Shown: positions 27,183-36,116 of the stretch, piece by piece
How positions within the stretch are numbered: the first letter of the stretch is position 1
Layout of the letters: each line of letters starts with the position of its first letter
From: Dolichospermum sp. FACHB-1091
GTDB lineage: Bacteria > Cyanobacteriota > Cyanobacteriia > Cyanobacteriales > Nostocaceae
Direction: 5' to 3'
Length of the DNA stretch: 64,000 bases
Assembly (NCBI RefSeq): GCF_014697585.1
Contig: NZ_JACJSB010000004.1
Location: forward strand, 124,001 to 188,000
Notes under the pieces: generated by a model
Told to the model about the DNA's origin: nothing
Database searches by the model: none
What the model saw: the letters and a program-made list of their open reading frames with translations, nothing else
Position numbers and translations under genes: made by a program

Positions 27183-27437
27183 TTACTTCACTCCTTAACC
27201 TCCTCAATTACCCCTATCCTATATCTAGAGAGTACCCACAATTCTCGAAAATCTATCACTTTCTAGATATACTAATGTTAATTTTCACAAATCTTTACAA
27301 TTGATATGAAAGTACCAGTATCAATCCCTTAACTTTTTGTATAATTTATCCATGCTTTATGATACAATGTCCGGTAAACATTCGATTGTATACTGCTATA
27401 TGCTAAAAAAATTTAATTTAGAATTTTTTAATTCAAC

Positions 27438-27467
27438 TGTAGAGACGTTCCATGGAACGTCTCTACA
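27438..27467. repeat. Perfect 30-bp palindrome, copy 1
   Basis: TGTAGAGACGTTCCA followed by its exact reverse complement. The same core recurs at 56081-56108 between hsdS and hsdM. This is a dispersed cyanobacterial palindrome that would form a strong hairpin in RNA or DNA. Flanking DNA at the two sites is unrelated. Confidence 0.85.
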
Positions 27468-27501
27468 ATCTTGACCTCCAGGGGTCTCTTGTAAACAATT
27501 C

Positions 27502-27879
27502 CTAGTTCCCAGTTTTCTTCTTCACATCTGCCAAAACAATCTGATAATCCTGCTTATCTGGATGTAATTTTACCAACTTTTCCATCAAAGCGATCGCTCC
27601 TTGATTATCCCCCGACTTTAACCGAATAATAGACAACTTCTCCAGTGCTAATTGATTATTAGGTTCACGCTGTAAAACTAATTCATAACCCTTAATTTGT
27701 TTCTTTAACTCGGTTTCCGCTGATTTTACTGCTGCTTGCTGAGGTTTTTCCCAAACCTGTTTAATAAAACTAACTCCCCCGAACAAAAAAGACAGAGCAG
27801 AAATATAAGAAAAAATTCTTTTCTTCTGTTCAATTTGCTTACTCCGCTTATTTAAGTAATCATCCCCCGACTTAGCCAT
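27502..27879 (-). CDS. Small membrane-anchored TPR protein
   Basis: A 125-residue protein. The N-terminus is basic and is followed by one hydrophobic stretch (~23-40, IFSYISALSFLFGGVSF) that should anchor it with the C-terminus in the cytoplasm or periplasm. Two TPR-like repeats follow (YELVLQREPNNQLALEKLSIIRL; GAIALMEKLVKLHPD). It is probably an assembly or scaffold factor. A decayed duplicate of its 3' end lies 320 bp downstream. Confidence 0.75.
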   Translation of the reverse strand: MAKSGDDYLNKRSKQIEQKKRIFSYISALSFLFGGVSFIKQVWEKPQQAAVKSAETELKKQIKGYELVLQREPNNQLALEKLSIIRLKSGDNQGAIALMEKLVKLHPDKQDYQIVLADVKKKTGN

Positions 27880-28127
27880 ATACCAAACATTGCTGTTGTC
27901 AAACTTATCAGCATTACTCCTAATAGTATTAGATTACCCAGAACAGGCAAAAAAATATCATCTATAGAACTCGTATTTGATTTTTGAAAAAAATTAGGTA
28001 TTGTAGGGTGCTTTACTACTACATAAATTCTATCAATAAACAGATTTGTAATATCTGACGCACACTAGGCATCTTTTCATAAATCAAATATTATTCCTAT
28101 ATCATTTCTAAATTGGTATATTAACAT

Positions 28128-29573
28128 TTATCCCAAAATTAAACCACTCCGGGGAGGAATAGTTAAACAAACATTCTCACCCTTCTGGATCATCTCCCCA
28201 TTCCCAAATAAAACTTGATTTGGCCGATTTTGCAAGTTACTACAATCTATATTCACTGTTATAGATTCAGTTCCCACATTCACAGCAATAATTAATTCTT
28301 GATTTTCTAAGGTTCGTGCAAATATGTAAACTGTTGCTGCTGCGTAGAGAATCTGATAGTTACCAATTCGCAAAGCCGGGTAATTATTGCGAAGATAAAT
28401 TAATTGTTTGTGAGTATTTAAAATACTCTGATTCCAGTTAGATTCTGGCGGAAAAACACGACGACAATCAGGATCTTTTCCTCCAGGTAAACCCACTTCA
28501 TCACCATAGTAAATACTGGGCGCCCCGGGAAAAGTAAATAATAGCAAATTACATAATTCTACACTGGTTTGATCGCCATTAGCAATGGTAATTAATCTAG
28601 ATGTATCATGACTACCAAGTAGGTTTAATTGAGTTAATTGAATTTCCCAGGGATAAAGTTCTAAAAGGGATTGAATTTTAGTAGCATATTCAGCCGCATC
28701 TAGGGCAGGATAGGGGTAATAACTGTTATATTTAACTTCTTCTAAAACGATGCGATCGCCCACTACAAAGGCCAGGACAGCCTGATTAAATAAATAATTC
28801 AGGACCCCATCAAATTGTGTACCATCGAGCCATTCACGGGCATCTGACCAGACTTCACCCACAATATAAGCATGGGGATTAATACCTTTAACTCGTTGAC
28901 GAAATTCCTGCCAAAAACCAGGAGTTTTAATCTCATAGGGTACATCTAAACGCCAACCATCAATACCAAATTCTAACCAATATTCAGCAATTTTCATGAT
29001 ATATTCCCTAACGTCTGGATGATCATGATTAAAAGTTGGTAAAGAGCGAATACCAGCCCAAGAAACATAATTAGCCGGTAAATTACCATCATAGGGAGCA
29101 AGCGGCCAATTTTCAATTTTAAACCAATTTACCCAAGGAGAATTAGATCCATTTTCTAAAACATCATGGAAAAAGAAAAACCCGCGACTAGAATGATTAA
29201 AAACACCATCAAGGACAACTTTAATATTACGATCATGGGCAGCATCTAACAACTCCCTTAAAGCTTGATTTCCTCCCAACATAGGATCAACCTGATAATA
29301 ATCATGGGTATGATAACGATGATTACTTGCAGATTGAAAAATGGGCGTAAAGTAAATAGCATTAACCCCTAAATCTTGGATATAATCTAATGATTCTAAA
29401 ACTCCCCATAAGTCCCCTCCTTTATAACCTTGAATTGTCGGTATAGCATCCCAGGCTTCTAAATTACTATTATTTAAAAAGCTACAACGGGAACGCTGAC
29501 CTCTTGCAAATCTATCGGGAAATATTTGATAAAAAACCGCGTGTTTAACCCAATCTGGTGTTTGAATTTGCAT
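28128..29573 (-). CDS. GH13 alpha-amylase-family glycosidase (neopullulanase/cyclomaltodextrinase-like)
   Basis: A 481-residue enzyme from the ATG giving MQIQTPDW. A TTG four codons earlier is less likely. Conserved GH13 regions in order: VVLDGVFNHS (I), GWRLDVPYE with the nucleophile Asp (II), YIVGEVW with the acid/base Glu (III), NLLGSHD (IV). The N-terminal VFYQIFPDRFARG is typical of neopullulanase/maltogenic types. No signal peptide is visible, so it should act on intracellular glycogen or maltodextrins. It is divergent from smc. Confidence 0.9.
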   Translation of the reverse strand: MQIQTPDWVKHAVFYQIFPDRFARGQRSRCSFLNNSNLEAWDAIPTIQGYKGGDLWGVLESLDYIQDLGVNAIYFTPIFQSASNHRYHTHDYYQVDPMLGGNQALRELLDAAHDRNIKVVLDGVFNHSSRGFFFFHDVLENGSNSPWVNWFKIENWPLAPYDGNLPANYVSWAGIRSLPTFNHDHPDVREYIMKIAEYWLEFGIDGWRLDVPYEIKTPGFWQEFRQRVKGINPHAYIVGEVWSDAREWLDGTQFDGVLNYLFNQAVLAFVVGDRIVLEEVKYNSYYPYPALDAAEYATKIQSLLELYPWEIQLTQLNLLGSHDTSRLITIANGDQTSVELCNLLLFTFPGAPSIYYGDEVGLPGGKDPDCRRVFPPESNWNQSILNTHKQLIYLRNNYPALRIGNYQILYAAATVYIFARTLENQELIIAVNVGTESITVNIDCSNLQNRPNQVLFGNGEMIQKGENVCLTIPPRSGLILG

Positions 29574-29678
29574 AAAATTATCCAAGATTATCTAAGATGA
29601 ACGGCGAAAATAGCAAAAAGTATGCTATGATCATCCACAATACCCAGTTTTTACGAGTTTACAGTAATTAGTTCTATA

Positions 29679-32600
29679 ATGGTATACGTCAAGCGCGTTG
29701 AACTTACCAATTTCAAGTCCTTCGGTGGTACTACTTCTGTACCTCTACTACCAGGTTGTACTGTCATATCTGGTCCTAATGGTTCTGGGAAATCAAATAT
29801 TCTTGACGCTTTGCTGTTTTGTTTAGGCCTGTCTAGTTCTAAGGGTATGCGGGCGGAACGTTTACCCGATTTAGTTAATAACGCTCAAAAACATCAGGGA
29901 CGTTCAGCGCTGGAAGCTAGTGTAACTGTAACTTTTGATATTTCCGATATCTCCCGCAGAGACGCACAGACACAGAGGGAGGAGGAAGAGGAGGAAGAAA
30001 ATCCAAAATCCAAAATCCAAAATCCAAAATCAAGGGAGGACGGGGAGGAAGTAGCAGAAGAAAATCCAAAATCCAAAATCCAAAATCCAAAATCAAGGGA
30101 GGACGGGGAGGAAGTAGCGGAAGAAAATCCAAAATCCAAAATCCAAAATCCAAAATCAAGGGAGGACGGGGAGGAAGTAGCGGAAGAAAATCCAAAATCC
30201 AAAATCCAAAATCCAAAATCCTCTGACTGGAGTGTTACCCGTCGCTTGCGGGTGTCTCAACAGGGTGGTTATACGTCTAATTATTATATTAATGGTGTAC
30301 CTTGTACTCTGACTGAATTACATGAGGATTTGGAGAGACTGCGGATTTATCCTGAAGGTTATAATGTGGTTTTACAGGGTGATGTTACTAGTATTATCTC
30401 AATGAATGGCCGGGAACGTCGAGAAATTATTGATGAGTTGGCCGGAGTGGCAACTTATGATCGTAAGATTGTTCAAGCTAAGTCAACTTTGGATGAGGTG
30501 AAGGATCGGGAAGATAGTTGTCGTATTATTCAAACTGAATTAACTGTACAATGTGAGCGACTTTATCAAGATCAGGCTAAGGCTCAGAAGTATCAACAGC
30601 TACGGACGGAATTTCTGGAAAAGCAATCTTGGGAAGCAGTTCTATCTTGGCGTTCTCTGCAATTACAACAGGAAAAGCTGGTTTCACAGGTTGAAGAAAG
30701 CGATCGCAATTTCAGGGATTTTACTAATCAGTTAACAACAATCAATACCCAAATTGAAGAGAAGAATACTGAACTAGAACAACGCAATCTCCGGGTTAAG
30801 GCTTTGGGTGAGGAGGAACTTTTAGCAGTTCAATCTCATCTTGCTACTCAAGAAGCGGAACGCAAACAACTCCAACGTCAGCACAAGGAGTTAGAAGCTC
30901 TTATTCAAGAATCTGGAAGGCGTTTAAATCAAACTTATCAGGAAATTCAACAATATCAACTCTCTTTAGAGGAAGCAATAGAAAAACATAATGTGGAAAC
31001 GTTAAATACTGCGTCTCTACAAATAGAAAGAAATCATGCAGTAATAAATTTAGAAAATTCTCGTCAAGCTGCGGCGGAAGTAGCTAGTGCTTCGGAAGCT
31101 TGGGTACAACAACAAACCGAACTAAATCGGAATATAGAATCTTTACTACATATTCTTGAACCTCAACGCACGGAACAAGCTCAATTACAAGAACGCAATA
31201 CTCAATTACAACTGCTGATTTCTGAACAATCTCAATTAATAGCCACTTTACAACCGGAATTAACTCAAAAACAAGTTGAATTTGCACAAGTCGAGACAGA
31301 ATTTAATGCTGCTAGTTTACCTATTCAGAATTTAGCGGAAAATCTCACCGCCACAGAACAAGAGTTACAAATTCAACAAGATACTCAAAAGCGGCTTTTA
31401 CAAGAACAACGGGAGAAACAACGTCAGTTAGATAAATTAGAAGCACAGACTCAAGCCCAACAAGAAATACAAGGAACACAAGCTAGTAAGGTAATTTTAC
31501 AGTCAGAAATGCCCGGTTTGTGTGGTTTAGTGGTGCAGTTGGGGAAGGTCGAACCTAAGTATCAATTAGCATTGGAAACCGCTGCTGGTGGTCGTTTGGG
31601 ACATATTGTTGTGGAAGATGATAGTGTGGCTTCTGCGGGAATTGAACTCTTAAAACAAAAAAAGGCAGGAAGGGCAACTTTTTTACCTTTGAATAAAATT
31701 AAAGTCCCTAAATTTACTCAGGACGCAACTCTGCGTTTAGCTGATGGTTTCGTTAATTATGCCGTAAATTTGGTAGAATGCGATCGCCGTTATCTAGATG
31801 TTTTTACTTATGTTTTTGGTAATACTGTGATTTTTGCTAGTCTGGCTCAAGCGCGAAAAAATATCGGACTCTATCGCATTGTCACTTTACAAGGGGAATT
31901 ACTAGAAACAAGTGGAGCAATGACGGGAGGTAGTAGTAGCCAGCGTTCCTCCTTGCGGTTTGAAAAAGGTGAAACTGGGGAAGGGGAAGAGGTAGGAAAT
32001 TTAAAAACTCGCTTAATGGATATTGATCGGATTTTAGAGCGTTGTGGAGAAGCTATTAATACTTTAGCAACTTCCATGAAAGCCCTGAGTCAAGAATTAA
32101 CAGAAGCACGTCAAGCAAAGAGAGAACAACAATTATATTTAGAACAATTAAATAAAGAGATTAAGAATTTAACAAGCCAACTAGAAAATACTCGCAGTCA
32201 ACTTTCCCAAAATACGGAAAAATTCACATCTGCACAATCCCGTTTAGAAATTTTAAATCGGGAACTACCAGCACAAGAAACTCAATTACAACAATTGAGA
32301 CTGATATTAACTGATTTAGAATCTTCCCAAACTCCCAAAGAATGGCAACAAATCCAAAGTACCATGAAAATGCAAGAACAAGAATTGCAACAACGGGAAA
32401 CAGCACTAAGGGATGGACAACAACAGTTAAAAAATCTAGAAAATCAACAACAGCGTTTACAAGAAAAAATAGAAGAATCCCAAGCGCGAGTAATTCAATA
32501 TCAACAAGAAGAAACAACCAGCCAACAGCAAGCAGCAACAGTCAATAACCAAATTGAAGAATTAAATCATTTAATTGCTGTCAATGAGAGTAATTTGCAG

Positions 32601-33461
32601 AAATTAGCAGAAAATTTAGGAGAAGAGAAGAAAAATCGGGATCTGACAGAAACAGAATTGCGATCGCTCTTATTGCGTCAACAGCAATTACAATGGGAAA
32701 TAGAGAAACTGGCACAAACCCAGGAAAAACGCCGAGAAGACCTAACAGCGCTACAAAACCAGTTAAGAGACTTAGGTGCAGAATTACCCAGTCCCCTGCC
32801 AGAAATTCCTGGTAAAGTTAACTTAGAAGACCTACAAAAAGAATTACGGAGTTTAAGCAAACGCTTACAGGCCATGGAACCTGTAAATATGTTGGCTTTG
32901 GAAGAGTACGATAAAGTCAAAGGTCGTCTCCAAGAACTTACCGAAAAATTAGAGACCCTAGAAGGGGAACGGACAGAATTATTATTAAGAATTGAAAACT
33001 TTACCACGTTACGTCAAAAAGCATTTAAAGAAGCCTTCGACGCGGTAAACGAAAATTTTCAATCAATTTTCGCCATTTTATCAGATGGGGACGGTTATTT
33101 GCAACTAGATAATCCTGAAGATCCCTTTAACAGTAGCTTAAACCTAGTCGCACACCCCAAAGGTAAACCCGTCCAACGTCTTGCTTCCATGTCTGGGGGG
33201 GAAAAGTCCTTAACCGCGTTGAGTTTTATATTCTCCCTCCAGCGTTATCGTCCCTCCCCATTTTACGCCTTTGATGAGGTGGATATGTTTTTAGATGGGT
33301 CAAATGTGGAAAGGTTAGCGAGAATGATTAAACAACAGGCTCAACAAGCACAGTTTATAGTCGTGAGTTTGCGTCGGCCGATGATAGAATCAGCACAGCG
33401 GACAATTGGGGTGACTCAAGCTAGAGGCGCTTATACTCAAGTTTTGGGTATTAAGTTATAA
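29679..33461 (+). CDS. smc: Chromosome segregation protein SMC, with internal repeat insertion
   Basis: A 1260-residue SMC ATPase for chromosome condensation. Walker A GPNGSGKSN is at residues 32-40, long coiled coils flank a hinge (~610-740, LCGLVVQLGKVEPKY ... GAMTGGSSS), and the C-terminal head has signature MSGGEKSLTAL and Walker B FYAFDEVDMFLDG. Between the N-terminal strand VTFDISDISRR and the conserved DWSVTRRL, residues ~107-181 are a lysine/glutamate-rich 21-residue repeat (ENPKSKIQNPKS...) absent from ordinary SMCs. The insert keeps frame and the rest is intact, so the protein is probably functional. It is a single gene, divergent from the GH13 gene. Confidence 0.95.
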   Translation: MVYVKRVELTNFKSFGGTTSVPLLPGCTVISGPNGSGKSNILDALLFCLGLSSSKGMRAERLPDLVNNAQKHQGRSALEASVTVTFDISDISRRDAQTQREEEEEEENPKSKIQNPKSREDGEEVAEENPKSKIQNPKSREDGEEVAEENPKSKIQNPKSREDGEEVAEENPKSKIQNPKSSDWSVTRRLRVSQQGGYTSNYYINGVPCTLTELHEDLERLRIYPEGYNVVLQGDVTSIISMNGRERREIIDELAGVATYDRKIVQAKSTLDEVKDREDSCRIIQTELTVQCERLYQDQAKAQKYQQLRTEFLEKQSWEAVLSWRSLQLQQEKLVSQVEESDRNFRDFTNQLTTINTQIEEKNTELEQRNLRVKALGEEELLAVQSHLATQEAERKQLQRQHKELEALIQESGRRLNQTYQEIQQYQLSLEEAIEKHNVETLNTASLQIERNHAVINLENSRQAAAEVASASEAWVQQQTELNRNIESLLHILEPQRTEQAQLQERNTQLQLLISEQSQLIATLQPELTQKQVEFAQVETEFNAASLPIQNLAENLTATEQELQIQQDTQKRLLQEQREKQRQLDKLEAQTQAQQEIQGTQASKVILQSEMPGLCGLVVQLGKVEPKYQLALETAAGGRLGHIVVEDDSVASAGIELLKQKKAGRATFLPLNKIKVPKFTQDATLRLADGFVNYAVNLVECDRRYLDVFTYVFGNTVIFASLAQARKNIGLYRIVTLQGELLETSGAMTGGSSSQRSSLRFEKGETGEGEEVGNLKTRLMDIDRILERCGEAINTLATSMKALSQELTEARQAKREQQLYLEQLNKEIKNLTSQLENTRSQLSQNTEKFTSAQSRLEILNRELPAQETQLQQLRLILTDLESSQTPKEWQQIQSTMKMQEQELQQRETALRDGQQQLKNLENQQQRLQEKIEESQARVIQYQQEETTSQQQAATVNNQIEELNHLIAVNESNLQKLAENLGEEKKNRDLTETELRSLLLRQQQLQWEIEKLAQTQEKRREDLTALQNQLRDLGAELPSPLPEIPGKVNLEDLQKELRSLSKRLQAMEPVNMLALEEYDKVKGRLQELTEKLETLEGERTELLLRIENFTTLRQKAFKEAFDAVNENFQSIFAILSDGDGYLQLDNPEDPFNSSLNLVAHPKGKPVQRLASMSGGEKSLTALSFIFSLQRYRPSPFYAFDEVDMFLDGSNVERLARMIKQQAQQAQFIVVSLRRPMIESAQRTIGVTQARGAYTQVLGIKL
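29997..30220 (+). repeat. 63-bp minisatellite inside smc
   Basis: Units begin at 29997, 30060, 30123 and 30186 (63 bp = 21 codons, the last partial). Each starts with four tandem AAAATCC-type heptamers and ends with AGGGAGGACGGGGAGGAAG. The flanking GCAGAGACGCACAGAC is also intergenic-repeat-like. Because 63 is a multiple of three, the coding frame survives. Copies are nearly identical, so the expansion is recent. Confidence 0.92.
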
Positions 33462-33597
33462 TCGTCTGACCATTGAAGCATTCCGCAGAATTGCGTAAGA
33501 TATATAATTGTGAAGCGATAGCGAAGCGCTCCGCAGGAATCGCTGTATAACAAAGCATTAAACTTGACAATATTGTGGTATTTGGTTTTGAGTTGGA

Positions 33598-33628
33598 GGC
33601 GATCGCTGCGGCGAGAGGAGCGATCGCC
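33598..33628. terminator. HIP1-bearing hairpin downstream of smc
   Basis: Perfect 10-bp stem GGCGATCGCT / AGCGATCGCC with an 11-base GC-rich loop, 136 bp after the smc stop. It is likely a transcript end or repeat. No U-tract follows. Confidence 0.4.
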
Positions 33629-33697
33629 CTATGAGGAAACTATTTGAGAACTACTTAACTTTAAATTTTTTGAGCTATAGTATTGTCATACAGAGTT

Positions 33698-33976
33698 ATG
33701 ACAATCAAAAATATGAGAATTAATGCAAGGCTCGATAGCGATCGCGCTAGTAAGTTTAATTACATTCGCCAGCGGACAAATCAAGGTGCGTCTGACATTA
33801 TGAAAGTGGCGATCGATCTTTATTATGAAAAATTACATCAAGAATCCCCTGTAAAACCTTTGCAACTTCTTAGAGAATCAGGGCTGATTGGTTGTGCTGA
33901 AGGGGACTCTGATTTGTCGGTTAATTACAAGCAATATCTTACTGAAAGTCTTAACGAAAAATATGGTCATCGTTGA
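33698..33976 (+). CDS. Ribbon-helix-helix antitoxin
   Basis: A 92-residue protein (start MTIKNMRINARLD). A TTG five codons upstream is in frame but less likely. The N-terminal ~45 residues fit a CopG-type RHH: a strand MRINARLD then two helices (RASKFNYIRQRTN, SDIMKVAIDLYYEKLH). The C-terminal tail should wrap the toxin. The PIN-toxin ATG lies 14 bp before this stop, the usual coupled antitoxin-toxin order. The product probably represses its own operon. Confidence 0.8.
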   Translation: MTIKNMRINARLDSDRASKFNYIRQRTNQGASDIMKVAIDLYYEKLHQESPVKPLQLLRESGLIGCAEGDSDLSVNYKQYLTESLNEKYGHR

Positions 33977-34379
33977 TTCTGGCTTTTGGATAGCACTAAT
34001 CAATCGCCGTGATGATTATCATGTTCTCGCTCAAGAAGTTCTAGATACGATTGATGAGCCTCTGGTGACAACATGGTGTGTGATTACGGAAGCTTGTCAT
34101 ATTCTCTTGAAACGTACAGGCACAAATGCTCAACAGACGTTTATTCATAGCTTAGAAATTGGTGCTTTTGAGGTTTTTGATCTCAAAGTTCAAGATGGGA
34201 AAAGAATCAGTGAATTGATGAATCAATATAGTTCTCTGCCAATGGATTTAGCAGACGCTTCATTGATTATTCTTGCCGAACATTTGGGGCATGGGCGGAT
34301 TCTATCTGTTGATTTTCGGGACTTTAATACTTACCGATGGAAAAATCGTCATCCTTTTGAGAATTTGATGTCTATATAA
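33963..34379 (+). CDS. PIN-domain toxin (VapC-like)
   Basis: A 138-residue PIN ribonuclease. Acidic residues at the expected places: Asp5 in VIVDSGFWIAL, Glu in CVITEACHIL, Asp in MDLADASLIILAE and Asp in SVDFRDF. It is intact and overlaps its RHH antitoxin. I place the start at MVIVDSG because a longer in-frame extension reads through antitoxin sequence in another frame. It likely cleaves RNA when freed from the antitoxin. Confidence 0.85.
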   Translation: MVIVDSGFWIALINRRDDYHVLAQEVLDTIDEPLVTTWCVITEACHILLKRTGTNAQQTFIHSLEIGAFEVFDLKVQDGKRISELMNQYSSLPMDLADASLIILAEHLGHGRILSVDFRDFNTYRWKNRHPFENLMSI

Positions 34380-34579
34380 CTAAAAATCATGACTCACAGT
34401 AATAGCGATTCCTATGGAGCGCTTCGCTATCACCCTCAGTAAATATTTAACAGATAGATAATTGAAGCGATCGCACTTCATAGGAGAAAGTAATCGCAGT
34501 AACTTGACAGTTAGCCAAAAACACAGTTAAAGTGAAAAAATATCTTGTGAAATCCTACATCCCAATAAAATTGATATTT

Positions 34580-35416
34580 ATGAACGAACTTAAACTTACT
34601 GATATCACACAAAATTTCACTGAAGAAGATGCTTGTAAACAAATTGTAAGCTGGGTAACTCGTAATAGCACTAATCATCAAGTCATTAACATAGATAAAG
34701 TAATAGAAGATTATCTTGAAAAACACAAACCTAACGGGTGGGACACTAAATCTGGTGTTTATTGTCCCACATATTATGATACTGAAACTGGCGTAGAAGC
34801 TTTCTATGATGCGGCTTGGTATTTTTGTTCAAGAGGTATTCTTCGACCTGCACCTCTGACCAATCAAGAAGAGCTTCGATATCCCAAGAACTTTTGTGCA
34901 AAATTTTTACTTACAAGCTTTGGAAAAAAATGGATCTCAAAGTGTGAACTAAATGAATGTATGCCATCAGAACATGGAAGATTTTCTAAACTTTTGAGTG
35001 ATAGAGATAATTTATTTGGTCAAGGTTATCAATCGCGTAGCCAAGAAGCACTGAGTTGCTATCGTTCACAAAACTATTTTGCTTGTTGCGTGATGTGTGG
35101 AGCAACATACGAATCAGTCTTACTAGCTCTTGCGATTGAGAAAAGTGGAAATGAGCAAGATATTCTTAAAAAATACAACTCAAATCGAGGCAGAACTACA
35201 ATTGAGAATATTCTTATTGGTCAGGTTAATGATTATATTAAAGCTGATTTTCGTAAGTATAGTGAATTATTAAAGTATTGGCGAGATGATGCTGCTCATG
35301 GGGCAAGTTTAAATATTGGAGAAGAAGAAGCTTTTACTTCGCTGATCCTTTTGCTTAGATTTATTCAATATGCTGAAAAGCATTTTTCCGTTTTGACAAG
35401 TTCTCAAACAATCTAG
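34580..35416 (+). CDS. Hypothetical protein with HEPN/DUF4145-like C-terminal domain
   Basis: A 278-residue protein from the ATG giving MNELKLTD. A GTG 16 codons upstream is possible, and neither has a strong ribosome site. The first ~130 residues are alpha/beta with no recognised family. The C-terminal ~120 residues form a helical bundle (CYRSQNYFACCVMCGATYESVLLALAI ... YSELLKYWRDDAAHGASL). The R-x4-HG signature resembles HEPN/DUF4145 domains. Such domains are often RNases or structural partners in defence systems. It sits between toxin-antitoxin modules without an obvious partner. Confidence 0.65.
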   Translation: MNELKLTDITQNFTEEDACKQIVSWVTRNSTNHQVINIDKVIEDYLEKHKPNGWDTKSGVYCPTYYDTETGVEAFYDAAWYFCSRGILRPAPLTNQEELRYPKNFCAKFLLTSFGKKWISKCELNECMPSEHGRFSKLLSDRDNLFGQGYQSRSQEALSCYRSQNYFACCVMCGATYESVLLALAIEKSGNEQDILKKYNSNRGRTTIENILIGQVNDYIKADFRKYSELLKYWRDDAAHGASLNIGEEEAFTSLILLLRFIQYAEKHFSVLTSSQTI

Positions 35417-35735
35417 AAATGAAATTTTAGACTCGAAAAGTAGGAATAATTATTTAGAGAAATTATTGATCTTGTCAGGCGATCGCGTATTACCGTCATC
35501 ATAGTTGATAGTGCGATCGCCGATCTCGTAGGGTGCGTTAATGAAATGTAACGCACCTTATTTATTACTGGCACAAAAGCGATTTTTTCGGAGTAACTTC
35601 TCAAGAGAAAGTCAAAATCATATCAGTGCGTAAGCGTTGCGCGACTTAGGAATCGCTCATAGGTTAAATTGATAAAGTGCGATAGGGAACAGTGATGTTA
35701 TAATTTTCAGAGCAAGCTGTTAAGGATAAGAGACG
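35417..35735. other. Repeat-rich gap upstream of the first hicBA
   Basis: About 320 bp with HIP1 octamers and a full copy of the TA-associated repeat. From 35509 to 35923 it matches 47688-48102 almost base for base. The hicB leader contains TTAAGGATAAGAGACG before the ATG. Confidence 0.7.
35528..35683. repeat. TA-associated ~155-bp repeat, copy a
   Basis: Begins with a hairpin (GGTGCGTTA ATGAAATG TAACGCACC), continues through GGAGTAACTTCTCAAGAGAA and GTGCGTAAGCGTTGCGC, and ends AGGTTAAATTGATAAAGTGCGAT. Other full copies: 37988-38137, 38785-38933, 47707-47862. Partial right ends: 36956, 47029, 48827. The right end faces a TA gene. Confidence 0.9.
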
Positions 35736-35945
35736 ATGAAAAATCGCATCTTTACAGTTATTTTGTACAAAGAAGATGATGTTTACATTGCTGAATGTCC
35801 AGAAGTTGGCACAGTAGATCAAGGGGAAACGATCGAGCAGGCAATCGCTGGTTTGAAAGAAGCCACACGGCTTTACCTAGAGGAATTTTCCTTACCAGAA
35901 ACATCTCCGAGATTTGTTACCAGCATTGAGGTTAGTTATGCCTAA
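35736..35945 (+). CDS. hicB: HicB-family antitoxin
   Basis: A 69-residue HicB protein. The partial RNase H-like fold starts MKNRIFTVILYKEDDVYIAECPEVG and continues DQGETIEQAIAGLKEATRLYLEE. There is no C-terminal DNA-binding extension. The hicA ATG overlaps its last codons by 8 bp. A near-identical copy at 47915 has lost its 3' end. With HicA truncated here, this antitoxin may have no active target. Confidence 0.85.
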   Translation: MKNRIFTVILYKEDDVYIAECPEVGTVDQGETIEQAIAGLKEATRLYLEEFSLPETSPRFVTSIEVSYA

Positions 35946-36108
35946 GCTGCCACGAATCTCAAGTAAAGAGGCAATTCGAGCGCTTGAACGCTTAGGCTTC
36001 GAGCAAGTTCGTCAAACAGGCAGTCATGTTGTGATGAAGAAAGAAACTGAAGATGGTGAAAACAGCTTAACCAAACCTACAGTTTTAAATACATCAGCCA
36101 AAAAATAA
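35938..36108 (+). pseudogene. hicA: HicA toxin, C-terminally truncated
   Basis: Begins as a normal HicA (PKLPRISSKEAIRALERLGFEQVRQTGSHVVMKK) with the catalytic His30 in GSH. After KKETEDGE the family's last strand and helix (proline-His ... GTL ... ILKQ) are missing and replaced by unrelated NSLTKPTVLNTSAKK. The frame is open but the fold should be incomplete, so it is probably inactive. It overlaps hicB by 8 bp. Confidence 0.75.
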
Positions 36109-36116
36109 TTTAATCA

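Larger units (their letters stand above)
27008..27501. other. Intergenic region with pseudogene remnant and palindrome
   Basis: About 490 bp between same-strand genes. It contains a decayed copy of the end of the next gene (27093-27182) and a perfect 30-bp palindrome (27438-27467), both listed separately. The rest is AT-rich without features. Confidence 0.6.

Noticed and set aside
29894-30216. Antisense open frames opposite the smc minisatellite (ILDFGF repeats)
   Set aside because: Both are shadows of the coding repeat on the opposite strand.
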